Shown: positions 14,951-22,445, counted from the stretch's first letter. The stretch is DNA of 29,137 nucleotides from Streptomyces sp. NRRL F-5727 (GCF_000719555.1 NZ_JOGX01000079.1:1-29137); one strand, 5' to 3'. Notes: generated from the letters alone by a model not told the origin. Numbers and translations: made by a program.

Positions 14951-14979
14951 ACCGTAGGGGCTGCGGGTTGGATTCTCAA
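14951..14979 (-). promoter_or_regulatory. Promoter of the CoA-transferase gene
   Basis: Minus strand: TTGAGA (14979-14974), 17-base spacer, TACGGT (14956-14951). Both boxes and the spacing fit the principal sigma factor. The -35 lies inside operator 2 and operator 1 follows the -10. Confidence 0.6.
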
Positions 14980-14998
14980 TACTGGATCCAAAATCCAA
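14968..14998. promoter_or_regulatory. Operator candidate 2 of the glutarate module
   Basis: TTGGATT (14968-14974) is the exact inverse of AATCCAA (14992-14998), and between them is the palindrome TGGATCCA (14983-14990). These half-sites match operator 1. The array covers the CoA-transferase -35 and lies just upstream of a TACGCT (15007-15012) that could be the gcdH -10, so one regulator could control both directions. Confidence 0.55.
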
Positions 14999-15064
14999 TC
15001 TGCGGCTACGCTTCGGCACGCCACGCCGAGCACGACCCTCGTCACAGCCGCCAGGAGGCCGCCC

Positions 15065-16249
15065 GTGAAGTCCTCGCCGTCCAGCCCCACCCACCCCCTC
15101 GCGCTGCTCGCCGTCGACGGCCTGCTCAGCGACGAGGAGCGGGAGATCCGCGCCACCGTCCGCGCCGTCGCGGACCGCGAGCTGCGCCCGCACATCGCCG
15201 GCTGGTTCGAGAAGGGCCAGATCCCGGCACGGGAACTCGCCCGGACGCTCGGCGACCTGGGCGTGCTCGGCATGCACCTGGACGGGTACGGCTGCGCGGG
15301 GACCAGCGCGGTGGCGTACGGCCTGGCCTGCATGGAGCTGGAGGCGGTCGACTCGGGCCTGCGCTCCCTGGTCTCCGTGCAGGGCTCGCTCGCGATGTAC
15401 GCGATCTGGAAGTACGGCTCCGAGGAGCAGAAGCAGCGGTGGCTGCCGAAGATGGCGGCCGGCGAGTACATCGGCTGCTTCGGACTGACCGAGCCCGACG
15501 CCGGCTCCGACCCGGGTGCGATGCGGACGAACGCGAAGCGGGACGGTTCGGACTGGATCCTCAACGGCACCAAGATGTGGATCACCAACGGTTCCGTCGC
15601 CGACGTCGCCGTGGTCTGGGCCCGGACGGAGGAGGGCGTCCGCGGCTTCCTCGTCCCGGCCGGCACCCCCGGTTTCAGCGCCCCCGAGATCACCATGAAG
15701 CTGTCGCTGCGGGCCAGCGTCACAGCCGAACTGGTGCTGGAGGACGTCCGGCTGCCCGCCGACGCGATGCTGCCCGACGCCCGCGGTCTCTCCGGGCCGC
15801 TCGGCTGTCTCAACGAGGCCCGTTTCGGCATCGTCTTCGGTGCCCTCGGCGCCGCCCGCGACAGCCTGGAGGCCGCGATCTCCTACGCGAAGGACCGGAC
15901 CGTCTTCGCCCGCTCCCTCGCCTCGTACCAGCTCACCCAGCAGAAGCTCGCCGACATGTCCGTCGAGCTCGGCAAGGGCATGCTGCTCGCCCTCCACCTC
16001 GGCCGGCTGAAGGACGCGGGCGAGATCACGCCCGAGCAGATCAGCGTGGGCAAGCTCAACAACGTGCGCGAGGCCATCGCCATCGCCCGCGAGTGCCGGA
16101 CCATCCTCGGCGCCAACGGCATCACCCTGGAGTACCCGGTGCTGCGGCACGCCAACAACCTGGAGTCCGTCCTCACCTACGAGGGCACCAGCGAGGTCCA
16201 CTCGCTGGTCATCGGCAAGGCGCTCACCGGCGAGCAGGCGTTCCGCTGA
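15065..16249 (+). CDS. gcdH: Glutaryl-CoA dehydrogenase
   Basis: Acyl-CoA dehydrogenase of 394 residues whose sequence fits the decarboxylating glutaryl-CoA branch: glutaryl-CoA to crotonyl-CoA plus CO2, with FAD. Seen: RSLVSVQGSLAMYAIWKYGSEEQK, FGLTEPDAGSDPG (139-151), the substrate/FAD segment MWITNGSVADVAVVWA, CRTILGANGI, and the catalytic-base Glu373 in TYEGTSEVHSLVIGKALTG. The YEGTxxxHxLxIGxxxTG ending is diagnostic for this subfamily. The GTG at 15065 is fixed by a perfect AGGAGG six bases upstream. It is divergent from the CoA-transferase across the operator array. Together they feed glutarate (from lysine or dicarboxylate breakdown) into crotonyl-CoA. The electron acceptor ETF is not in the window. 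Confidence 0.93.
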   Translation: MKSSPSSPTHPLALLAVDGLLSDEEREIRATVRAVADRELRPHIAGWFEKGQIPARELARTLGDLGVLGMHLDGYGCAGTSAVAYGLACMELEAVDSGLRSLVSVQGSLAMYAIWKYGSEEQKQRWLPKMAAGEYIGCFGLTEPDAGSDPGAMRTNAKRDGSDWILNGTKMWITNGSVADVAVVWARTEEGVRGFLVPAGTPGFSAPEITMKLSLRASVTAELVLEDVRLPADAMLPDARGLSGPLGCLNEARFGIVFGALGAARDSLEAAISYAKDRTVFARSLASYQLTQQKLADMSVELGKGMLLALHLGRLKDAGEITPEQISVGKLNNVREAIAIARECRTILGANGITLEYPVLRHANNLESVLTYEGTSEVHSLVIGKALTGEQAFR

Positions 16250-16278
16250 CCCGTCCCGCACGGGAGAGAAGTGGGGGA

Positions 16279-16302
16279 GGGGCGGCCCGGCCGGGCCGCC
16301 CC
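16279..16302. terminator. Bidirectional terminator hairpin
   Basis: A perfect 24-base palindrome, two 12-base arms beginning GGGGCGGCCC and meeting at 16290/16291. It fills the 58-base gap between convergent genes (gcdH on plus, FBP protein on minus). There is no T-run, as is common in Streptomyces. Confidence 0.7.
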
Positions 16303-16307
16303 GGGGC

Positions 16308-16811
16308 TCAGCCCGCGGTCACGCGCGCGAGGAACGCGTCCAGGTTCCCCATGGCACGCGCCACCCGCTCCGGCACGGACAGGGTCTCCTCGTGGCGCAG
16401 CCCGCGCAGCCTGGGGACGCGCTTGCCGCGCAGGTAGAGGGAGCAGGCCAGGTCGGCGCAGACGTAGACGCCGACCGTGTTCCCCTCCCGGCCGCGCGCC
16501 CCGGCCAGCGGGGCCGCGAGCAGCGTCACGCCCGAGGAGGCGTGCCCGGTCAGGCAGATCTGGCACATGCTGGTCTTCACGGCGCTGGTCCGGCCCGTCG
16601 CCGGCACCCGCAGGGTCACCCCCAGCGGGCCGTCCTCCCGGCGCACCACCAGATGGGCCCGCAGCGGCGCCCCCGGATCCACCCACCCCAGGAAGTCCAG
16701 GTCCTCCCAGGGCGTCTCGGCGAAGTCCAGCGGCAGCTTCAGCCGCGCGGCGTCCCCCTTCGTCGCGTTCACGAACGACGAACGGATCTCTTTCTCAGTC
16801 AACGGTTCCAC
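16308..16811 (-). CDS. FBP/FusB-like EF-G-binding zinc-finger protein
   Basis: 167 residues. The C-terminal half shows the treble-clef zinc finger of the FBP family, with ligands C83-QIC86 and C118-ADLAC123. The strand GVYVCADLACSLYLRGKR between and after them is typical. The helical N-terminal part begins PLTEKEIRSSFVNATKGD. FusB-type relatives bind elongation factor G, release it from stalled ribosomes and give fusidic-acid tolerance. Streptomyces homologues are usually uncharacterised, so the cellular role is inferred from the family. The GTG at 16811 is the most upstream codon that keeps the conserved N-terminus; no strong ribosome site is visible, so translation may be weak. It probably forms its own transcription unit. 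Confidence 0.8.
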   Translation of the reverse strand: MEPLTEKEIRSSFVNATKGDAARLKLPLDFAETPWEDLDFLGWVDPGAPLRAHLVVRREDGPLGVTLRVPATGRTSAVKTSMCQICLTGHASSGVTLLAAPLAGARGREGNTVGVYVCADLACSLYLRGKRVPRLRGLRHEETLSVPERVARAMGNLDAFLARVTAG

Positions 16812-16868
16812 TCGTTGGACCGTACAGGCAGTTCCGCGGGCCGGGCATCCGGATATTTCCGGGCGCCC

Positions 16869-16946
16869 CGCCCCGGCCGCCTGCCACCCCACCCGCCCCG
16901 GCCGCCTGCCACGCCACCCGCCCCGGCCGCCCGGTGCTACGCCACC
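16869..16946 (+). repeat. Three tandem ~25-base GC-rich repeats
   Basis: The unit CGCCCCGGCCGCCTGCCACx occurs at 16869-16893 and 16894-16918, differing by one base. A third, altered copy lies at 16919-16946. The array sits between the FBP protein start and the MocR stop, and the last copy runs into the final MocR codons. Possibly a slippage product; no hairpin role is evident. Confidence 0.65.
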
Positions 16947-18406
16947 CACTCCGGCAGCGCCGGATCCGCGAACCGTCCCGGTGCCCCCTCCAGGGCCGCC
17001 GCCAGCCGTTCCGCCGCCGTCTCGTAGACCTCCTCCGGGAGGGTGTACGGGATCCGCAGCCGGTGTTCGTGCGTCCCGGGATCCACCCCGAACCGGGCCC
17101 CGCCCTCCACCCGCACGCCGTGCCGCAGCGCCCGCGCCGCCAGCTGCGTCGCCACCGGCCGCCCGAGGTCGATCCAGAGGCACATCCCGCCCGGCGGCAC
17201 CGTCCACCGCCACTCCGGCAGATGCCGGGCCAGCGCGAGACCCAGCGCCTCCCGGTTCCGCCGCAGCTCCGCCACGCGCGCGTGGACGACGGACTCCAGC
17301 CGCCGCATCAGCGCCACCGCCACCAGCTGGTCCAGCACCGAACCCGCCAGGTCGGCCGTGACCCGGGTCCGGGTCAGCTCCGTCACCACCCGCGCCGACG
17401 CCCGCACCCAGCCGACCCGCAGCCCGCCCCAGCAGCTCTTGCTCAGCGAGCCCACCGACACGATCTGCTCGCCGCCGCCGATCCCGGCCGCCGCCGCGAA
17501 CGGCGCCGGGGCGGGCACGTCCAGCGCCATGTCGGTGAGCGTCTCGTCCACCACCAGCCACGTCCCCGTCGCCCGCGCCGCCCGCGCCAGCTCCCGGCCC
17601 TGCTCGCGCGGCATCAGCCGCCCCGTCGGGTTGTGGAAGTCCGGGATGAGGTACGCCAGCCGCGGCGCGGTCTGCCGCAGCGCCGCGTCCACCAGCCCGG
17701 TGTCCCAGCCGTGCTCGGTCACCGGCACCGGCGTCACCCGCATCCCGCGGCCCCGCATCGCGTCGAGGGCGTTGGTGTACGAGGGGTTCTCCGCCAGCAC
17801 CCGGTCGCCCGGCCGCCCGAACTGCGCGAGCACCAGCGACAGCGCCTGCTGCGCGCCGGTCGTCACCAGGATCTGCTCGGGCCGGGTCGGCAGGCCCCGC
17901 GAGGTGTACCGCTCCGCCACCGCGGCCCGCAGCTCCGGCAGGCCGTACGGGTGATAGCCCGGCGCGGTGGCGAACCGCGGCAGCTCGGCCGCGGCCTCCG
18001 CCAGCGCCTCCGCCAGCTCGGCCCCCGGCGCGTGCGGCGCGGCCAGGGCCAGGTCGATCGCCTCGTCCGTCGGAGCCGGGTAGGGCCCCAGCGAGGTCGG
18101 CGCCTGCCCGTCCGGCAGCGCCGTCCAGGTGCCCGCGCCCCGCCGGCTGTGCGCGTACCCGCTCTCGCGCAGCAGGTCGTACGCCCCCGTCACCGTCGTC
18201 CGGCTCACCTCCAGGACCTGCGCGAGCTCCCGCTCGGCGGGCAGCCGCAGCCGCAGCGCCACCCGCCCGTCGAGCAGCGCCTCCCGCACCGCCCGCGCCA
18301 GCTCGCGGTAGCCGAACCGGCCCTCCGGCGGCGGCGTGAGCAGCGAGGCCAGCTGCCGCCCCGACAAGGTGCGGTCCGCGGTGTGGACCACACGACCCTC
18401 TGCCAT
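16937..18406 (-). CDS. MocR/PdxR-type regulator (GntR HTH fused to aminotransferase fold)
   Basis: 489 residues. The N-terminal GntR wHTH (~30-95) includes LRLRLPAERELAQVLEVSRTTVTGAYD and SRRGAGTW. After a linker, a fold-type I aminotransferase domain (~115-480) carries YHPYGLPELRAAVAERY, VTTGAQQALSLV, FHNPTGRLM and the PLP-binding Lys323 in GSLSKSCWGGLRVGW. MocR proteins use bound PLP as the effector and usually control vitamin B6, GABA/taurine or membrane-transporter genes. ATG 18406 is chosen over the longer GTG 18415 because GAGGAG lies eight bases upstream. CCAAT/ATTGG elements overlap this ribosome site, suggesting autoregulation. No pdxST is nearby; the divergent neighbour encodes a 51-residue protein. 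The target is therefore unknown. Confidence 0.9.
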   Translation of the reverse strand: MAEGRVVHTADRTLSGRQLASLLTPPPEGRFGYRELARAVREALLDGRVALRLRLPAERELAQVLEVSRTTVTGAYDLLRESGYAHSRRGAGTWTALPDGQAPTSLGPYPAPTDEAIDLALAAPHAPGAELAEALAEAAAELPRFATAPGYHPYGLPELRAAVAERYTSRGLPTRPEQILVTTGAQQALSLVLAQFGRPGDRVLAENPSYTNALDAMRGRGMRVTPVPVTEHGWDTGLVDAALRQTAPRLAYLIPDFHNPTGRLMPREQGRELARAARATGTWLVVDETLTDMALDVPAPAPFAAAAGIGGGEQIVSVGSLSKSCWGGLRVGWVRASARVVTELTRTRVTADLAGSVLDQLVAVALMRRLESVVHARVAELRRNREALGLALARHLPEWRWTVPPGGMCLWIDLGRPVATQLAARALRHGVRVEGGARFGVDPGTHEHRLRIPYTLPEEVYETAAERLAAALEGAPGRFADPALPEWVA

Positions 18407-18444
18407 GCCAATCACTCCTCATTGGCTCTGCTGTCCAGGCCAAT
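18407..18444. promoter_or_regulatory. MocR operator candidate: CCAAT/ATTGG array
   Basis: GCCAAT (18407-18412), ATTGGC (18421-18426) and GCCAAT (18439-18444) give two direct copies 32 bases apart (three helical turns) with an inverted copy between them. PdxR-like regulators bind this mix of direct and inverted half-sites. The array covers the MocR ribosome site and, on the plus strand, a possible promoter TTGGCT-N17-AAGGCT for the divergent gene. Confidence 0.55.
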
Positions 18445-18539
18445 AAGGCTACAGACTCTCCGTCAGTGGCCTGGTGGCGAGGCCGGAGACGGTCCACCAC
18501 CGGCCACTTTCCGACAGGCCGACCGAGAGGGGCACCACG

Positions 18540-18695
18540 ATGACCACGCACTTCACCGACCGCGACGAGCGCCTGTGGCAGCGGTACGCGGAGGACTCCG
18601 CCCGACCGCTGCCGGTGGGGACCTGGCTGCGCACCCTGCGCGCCACGCTCAGGACCCGGCGGCCCGCCTCCCGGTCCACGGAGGAGGCCACGTGA
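18540..18695 (+). CDS. Small basic protein, 51 residues, unknown
   Basis: ATG 18540 is preceded by AGAGGGG at seven bases. The product begins MTTHFTDRDERLWQRYAEDS and continues with an amphipathic, Arg-rich stretch (TWLRTLRATLRTRR). There is no signal or membrane segment, and codon third positions are G/C-rich as in real genes. Divergence from the MocR gene across the CCAAT/ATTGG array suggests it is that regulator's target. It ends 13 bases before the convergent DUF6777-type gene's stop. I do not recognise a family. Confidence 0.6.
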   Translation: MTTHFTDRDERLWQRYAEDSARPLPVGTWLRTLRATLRTRRPASRSTEEAT

Positions 18696-18708
18696 CCGGC
18701 GAGGAGCC

Positions 18709-20166
18709 TCAGGCCACGGGCTGACGCTCGGGGCCGGGGGCCGGCAGGGAGGCCGTACCCGAGCTGGACGCGGAGCCGGACGGGCTCAGCGGCGACAGAC
18801 CGGAGGACGAACTGGCCGACGCGGAACGCCCGTCCGTGCCGTCGGTGGTGGTGTCCACCACGTCGGACGGCGTGTCCGTGTCCGGCGGCGAGTCCGGCGG
18901 CGAGTCCGACGGACTGTCGGAAGGCGAGTCGGAGGGGGAGTCCGACGGGGTGTCGGACGGCGACGACGAGTCCGTCGACGGGCTCGGCGTGGGCGTCGTC
19001 ACCGTCGGCGAGAGCGTGGACGGGCACGGGGACGGCGTCACGCCGCCGCTCGGCGTCGGCGTCTCGTCGCCGGTCACCGTCACGCACGGCGCCGGCGAGG
19101 TCGGGGTGACCGACGGCGACGTGGACGACGTGGACGGGGACGGCGACGTCGTGGTCGGCGTCGGCCGGGGCGGCGGCGGGGTCGGCTTGTCGTGCCGGCC
19201 GGTGTCGCCGTGCTTCCGCGCGAACCAGGCGCCGTCGTCGGGGTCGTACACGACGAACACGTTCACCACCGTCACCGACGGCGCCACCACCACGACCTGG
19301 GAGGCGTTGTAGCTCGGCCACGGGGTGCCGGTCGTGCGCGGTTCCTTCTGCGCCACCGGCTCGGTCAGCGGATTGCCGCAGGCGCACCGCACCCGGGGCA
19401 CGCCCCGGCCGTCGACGAGGACCGCGGTCCCCGCCTGGAGGACCGCCTGGTACGGGGTGGCGGCGCCCGACGTGTAGCCGTGGTTGGTCACCCGGGTGTC
19501 GACCCGGAGCTGGAGCGGCGTCAGGGAGCGGAGGTACCCCGGCACGGCGTCCGCCTCCAGGCCGAGGACCTGCGCGAAGGCGGCGTTCTTGGCGGGTTCG
19601 GCCGCGAGGTAGCGGACCTGCCGCTCGACGTCGCAGCTCGCCGACGCGCGCGTGCCGCCGTACAGGCCGGGCGTGGAGCCCGAGACCCGCGGTGTGGCGG
19701 TCTCGGCCGTGCCGGTCCGCGGCGGCAGGGAGGCCGCCCCGGACGCGCTGTCCGTGCGGGCGGTGGAGGCCGTGAAGGGGTCGGGGCCGGAGGCGGAGGT
19801 GTTCTGCAGGAAGACCTCCCCGCTGCCGCCGGACCCGGCGGTGTCGCCCTTGTCGTCCGACCGGCCGACGAGGAGCACGGTGAGCGCGGCGGCCGCGACG
19901 ACGACGGCGGTGAGCGAGGCGACCTTCGGCACCGACCGCCACCACGGCGTCCCGCCGCCCTTCCCGCCACCGGGGCCGCCCGCGCCCTCACCCCCGCCTC
20001 CGCCGCCTCCACCGCCGCCGCCGTCGTGCGGCGGCTCGGGCGGGGACGGGGGACCGGCGACTCCGGGGCGGGTGGCCTGGCCGGAGAGCGGCCCCGAGGG
20101 CGGTCCGGTGGGCGGACCGGTGGGAGGGACCGACGGGGGGCCGGAAGGCGGCGGTGGGGAAGTCAC
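18709..20166 (-). CDS. Membrane-anchored proline-rich protein with DUF6777-like domain
   Basis: 485 residues. The N-terminal ~75 are Pro/Gly low complexity (SGPPSVPPTGPPTGPP, then an 11-Gly tract), followed by one transmembrane segment (~82-102, VASLTAVVVAAAALTVLLVG). The extracytoplasmic part begins with GEVFLQNTSASGPDPFT, characteristic of DUF6777 proteins of Streptomyces. It contains a Cys in ASASCDVERQVRYL and CACGNPL, and closes with SQVVVVAPSVTVVNVFVVYD near residue 350. The last ~130 residues are Ser/Pro/Thr/Asp repeats (SPSD units) that look like a wall-spanning stalk. GTG 20166 has AAAGGGA upstream. Function is unknown; surface exposure is inferred. The SHOCT protein gene lies 116 bases upstream on the same strand. 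Confidence 0.75.
   Translation of the reverse strand: MTSPPPPSGPPSVPPTGPPTGPPSGPLSGQATRPGVAGPPSPPEPPHDGGGGGGGGGGGEGAGGPGGGKGGGTPWWRSVPKVASLTAVVVAAAALTVLLVGRSDDKGDTAGSGGSGEVFLQNTSASGPDPFTASTARTDSASGAASLPPRTGTAETATPRVSGSTPGLYGGTRASASCDVERQVRYLAAEPAKNAAFAQVLGLEADAVPGYLRSLTPLQLRVDTRVTNHGYTSGAATPYQAVLQAGTAVLVDGRGVPRVRCACGNPLTEPVAQKEPRTTGTPWPSYNASQVVVVAPSVTVVNVFVVYDPDDGAWFARKHGDTGRHDKPTPPPPRPTPTTTSPSPSTSSTSPSVTPTSPAPCVTVTGDETPTPSGGVTPSPCPSTLSPTVTTPTPSPSTDSSSPSDTPSDSPSDSPSDSPSDSPPDSPPDTDTPSDVVDTTTDGTDGRSASASSSSGLSPLSPSGSASSSGTASLPAPGPERQPVA
18880..18975 (-). repeat. Imperfect 12-base repeats coding Ser-Pro-Ser-Asp
   Basis: Degenerate tandem units of 12 bases encode the SPSD/SPPD repeats in the C-terminal stalk of the DUF6777-type protein. 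They belong to the coding sequence and are not a CRISPR or transposon feature. Confidence 0.6.
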
Positions 20167-20282
20167 GTTATGTCCCTTTCTTCCGTTCGGCGCCATTCTC
20201 TGCGCCGAACGCTCACCCCGCACCCGCACCCGCGCCCCCACCCGCGGACTCGCTCGGTCCGCGCATGCTCCACCGTGCGGGT

Positions 20283-20678
20283 TCAGGCGAGCAGCTTCGC
20301 CTTGGCGCGCTCGTACTCGGCGTCGGTGAGGGCGCCCTTCTCCTTCAGCTCGGCGAGCCGGGCGAGTTCCGTCGCGGCGCCGCCTTCGCCGGAGGTGCCG
20401 GCGGCCTTGCGGACGTACTCCTGGAACGCGGCCTCGGACTCCTTGGCCTGCTTTACGTCGCGTCGGGTCATGCCGGTGCCGCGCGCGATGACGTACACGA
20501 GCACGCCGAGGAAGGGCAGCAGGATGCAGAAGGCCAGCCAGCCCGCCTTGCCCCAGCCGCTCAGCTCGTGGTCCCGGAAGATGTCGGTGACGATCCTGAA
20601 CAACAGGAAGAACCACATGATCCAGAGGAAGAACCAGCACATGGTCCAGAACACGTTCAGCAGCGGATAGTCGTCCAT
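20283..20678 (-). CDS. Small membrane protein: PLDc_N-like segment plus SHOCT domain
   Basis: 131 residues. Two transmembrane helices lie at ~8-28 (FWTMCWFFLWIMWFFLLFRI) and ~45-66 (AGWLAFCILLPFLGVLVYVI), the phospholipase D N-terminal-like membrane hairpin. A charged linker follows, then a C-terminal SHOCT helix pair (~102-131, LARLAELKEKGALTDAEYERAKAKLL). SHOCT modules act as short oligomerisation or targeting units. Proteins of this layout are common in Streptomyces and lack the HKD catalytic motif of phospholipase D. ATG 20678 has GGAGGAG four bases upstream. It may form a unit with the DUF6777-type gene downstream. Role unknown. Confidence 0.85.
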   Translation of the reverse strand: MDDYPLLNVFWTMCWFFLWIMWFFLLFRIVTDIFRDHELSGWGKAGWLAFCILLPFLGVLVYVIARGTGMTRRDVKQAKESEAAFQEYVRKAAGTSGEGGAATELARLAELKEKGALTDAEYERAKAKLLA

Positions 20679-20801
20679 GGCTCCTCCGGCTTACCTCGAC
20701 CAGATGTCCGTTTCCGGAAGTATCAGATGATCTGGGGTGCCGTGCGAGTCGGGCCGGATCCGGCCTCTGGTCGAGCCACCGGTGCCGTGCTACGAAGAGG
20801 C
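20679..20801. promoter_or_regulatory. Divergent intergenic region with three palindromes
   Basis: TTCCGGAA (20712-20719), CAGATGATCTG (20724-20734) and the 14-base GGCCGGATCCGGCC (20752-20765) are perfect palindromes within 55 bases between the SHOCT gene (-) and the FAD oxidoreductase gene (+). They are plausible regulatory sites. No clear -35/-10 pair was identified. Confidence 0.35.
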
Positions 20802-22367
20802 ATGCCAGCAGCTCTGCAGTTCTCCCGGGACGTGTACGACGCCGTCGTCGTCGGCGGAGGCCACAACGGCCTCGTCGCCGCCGCCTATCTGGCCCGCGCG
20901 GGCCGCTCCGTCCTCGTCCTGGAACGGCTCGGGCGCACCGGGGGAGCGGCGATCTCCACCCGGCCGTTCGCCGGGGTCGACGCCCGTCTCTCCCGCTACT
21001 CGTACCTGGTGTCCCTGCTGCCCGACACGATCGTCCGCGAGCTGGGACTGCGCTTCGCCGTGCGGAAGCGGACCGTCTCCTCGTACACGCCGACCGTGCG
21101 CGGCGGGCGGCCCACCGGGCTGCTGGTCGGCGCGGACCGCACCCGTGACTCCTTCGCGGCGCTGACCGGATCGGACCGCGAGTACGCGGCGTGGGAGGCG
21201 TTCTACGGCCGGATCCGGACGGCGGCCGAACGGATCTTCCCGACCCTGACCGGGCCGCTGCCGAGCCGGGCCGAACTGCGGGCCAGGGTCGGCGACGAGG
21301 CCACCTGGCGGATGCTGTTCGAGGAGCCGATCGGTACCGCGATCGAGCGGCACTTCGCCGACGACCTGGTCCGCGGGGTCGTCCTGACCGACGCCCTCAT
21401 CGGCACCTTCGCCGGCGCCCACGACCCGTCCCTGGCGCAGAACCGCTGCTTCCTCTACCACGTCGTCGGCGGCGGCACCGGCGACTGGGACGTGCCCGTG
21501 GGCGGCATGGGCGCCCTGACCGACGCCCTCGCGGACGCGGCGCGCGGCGCGGGCGCGGAGCTCGTCACCGGCCACGAGGCGATCCGGATCGACACGGACG
21601 GCACCACCGCGGAGGTCGCCTTCCGCACCCGGGACGGCGAGGGGACGGTCGCCGCCCGCCGGGTGCTCGTGAACGCCTCGCCGCAGGCCCTCGCCGGCCT
21701 CCTCGGCGAGACGCCCCCCGCCCCGGCGGAGGGCTCCCAGCTCAAGGTCAACATGCTGCTGCGCCGTCTGCCGCGGCTTCGCGACCGGGCCGTCGACCCC
21801 CGGCAGGCGTTCTCCGGGACCTTCCATGTCGCGGAGGGGTACACCCAGTTGGAGACCGCCCACGCGCAGGCCGCGTCCGGCAGACTCCCCGCCGCGCCGC
21901 CGTCGGAGATCTACTGCCACTCCCTGACCGACCCGTCGATCCTCGGCCCCGAACTCGCCGCCCGGGGCTACCAGACCCTGACCCTCTTCGGCCTGCACAC
22001 CCCGGCCCGGCTCTTCCCCGCCGGCGACGCCCACGACGCGACCCGCGACGCCCTCCTCAAGGCCACCCTCGCCGAACTCGACGCCCACCTCGACGAGCCG
22101 ATCGCCGACTGCCTGGCGGTCGACGAGGACGGACGGCCCTGCATCGAGGCCAAGACCCCGCTGGACCTGGAGCGCGACCTGCGGCTCCCGGGCGGTCACA
22201 TCTTCCACCGCGACCTGTCCTTCCCGTACGCCGACGGCACGACGGGACGCTGGGGAGTGGAGACCGCCCACCCGAACGTGCTGCTGTGCGGCGCGGGGGC
22301 GGTCCGCGGCGGCGGGGTCAGCGGCATCCCGGGGCACAACGCGGCGATGGCGGCGCTCGGCCGCTGA
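20802..22367 (+). CDS. FAD-dependent oxidoreductase, phytoene dehydrogenase-like
   Basis: 521 residues. The N-terminal Rossmann motif is VVVGGGHNGLVAAAYLARAGRSVLVLER (~15-42 in two overlapping pieces: the GxGxxG loop and the acidic end of strand 2), followed by GRTGGAAISTRPF. A mid-protein segment, GGGTGDWDVPVGGMGALTDALADAA, and a C-terminal FAD motif, VLLCGAGAVRGGGVSGIPGHNAAM, place it with the carotenoid desaturase/isomerase-like amine-oxidase superfamily. No carotenoid genes are adjacent, so the substrate is unknown. ATG 20802 has GAAGAGG only one base away; GTG 20787 is in frame and could be the true start. A terminator hairpin follows the stop. Confidence 0.85.
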   Translation: MPAALQFSRDVYDAVVVGGGHNGLVAAAYLARAGRSVLVLERLGRTGGAAISTRPFAGVDARLSRYSYLVSLLPDTIVRELGLRFAVRKRTVSSYTPTVRGGRPTGLLVGADRTRDSFAALTGSDREYAAWEAFYGRIRTAAERIFPTLTGPLPSRAELRARVGDEATWRMLFEEPIGTAIERHFADDLVRGVVLTDALIGTFAGAHDPSLAQNRCFLYHVVGGGTGDWDVPVGGMGALTDALADAARGAGAELVTGHEAIRIDTDGTTAEVAFRTRDGEGTVAARRVLVNASPQALAGLLGETPPAPAEGSQLKVNMLLRRLPRLRDRAVDPRQAFSGTFHVAEGYTQLETAHAQAASGRLPAAPPSEIYCHSLTDPSILGPELAARGYQTLTLFGLHTPARLFPAGDAHDATRDALLKATLAELDAHLDEPIADCLAVDEDGRPCIEAKTPLDLERDLRLPGGHIFHRDLSFPYADGTTGRWGVETAHPNVLLCGAGAVRGGGVSGIPGHNAAMAALGR

Positions 22368-22380
22368 CGGACGTCGGGTC

Positions 22381-22410
22381 AGGACGGCTCGGGTCAGGAC
22401 CCGCCGTCCT
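22381..22410. terminator. Terminator hairpin after the FAD oxidoreductase
   Basis: AGGACGGC (22381-22388) pairs with GCCGTCCT (22403-22410), and GGGT (22391-22394) with ACCC (22399-22402), leaving a two-base bulge and a CAGG loop. It is positioned 13 bases past the stop, between convergent genes. Confidence 0.7.
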
Positions 22411-22425
22411 GCCCCGTCGCCCTGA

Positions 22426-22441
22426 CCCCCGGCCGCGGGGG
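22426..22441. terminator. Terminator hairpin after ehuA
   Basis: CCCCCG-GCCG-CGGGGG begins four bases past the ehuA stop on the minus strand and probably ends the ect-ehu transcript. Confidence 0.55.
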
Positions 22442-22445
22442 CCCG

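Noticed and set aside
13618..15831. Minus-strand 737-codon frame across the CoA-transferase and gcdH
   Set aside because: It spans two real genes in the wrong frame and crosses their promoter region.
16308..18551. Single minus-strand frame joining the FBP protein to the MocR region
   Set aside because: Only the FBP end (from 16811) is coding-like; the rest is out of frame with the MocR gene and Gly/Ala/Arg-rich.
16937..18695. PdxR controlling vitamin B6 synthesis
   Set aside because: No pdxS or pdxT in the window; only the domain layout and operator pattern resemble PdxR.
18880..18975. Regular repeats resembling a CRISPR-like array
   Set aside because: The period is 12 bases with no spacers, in frame, coding SPSD repeats of the DUF6777-type protein.
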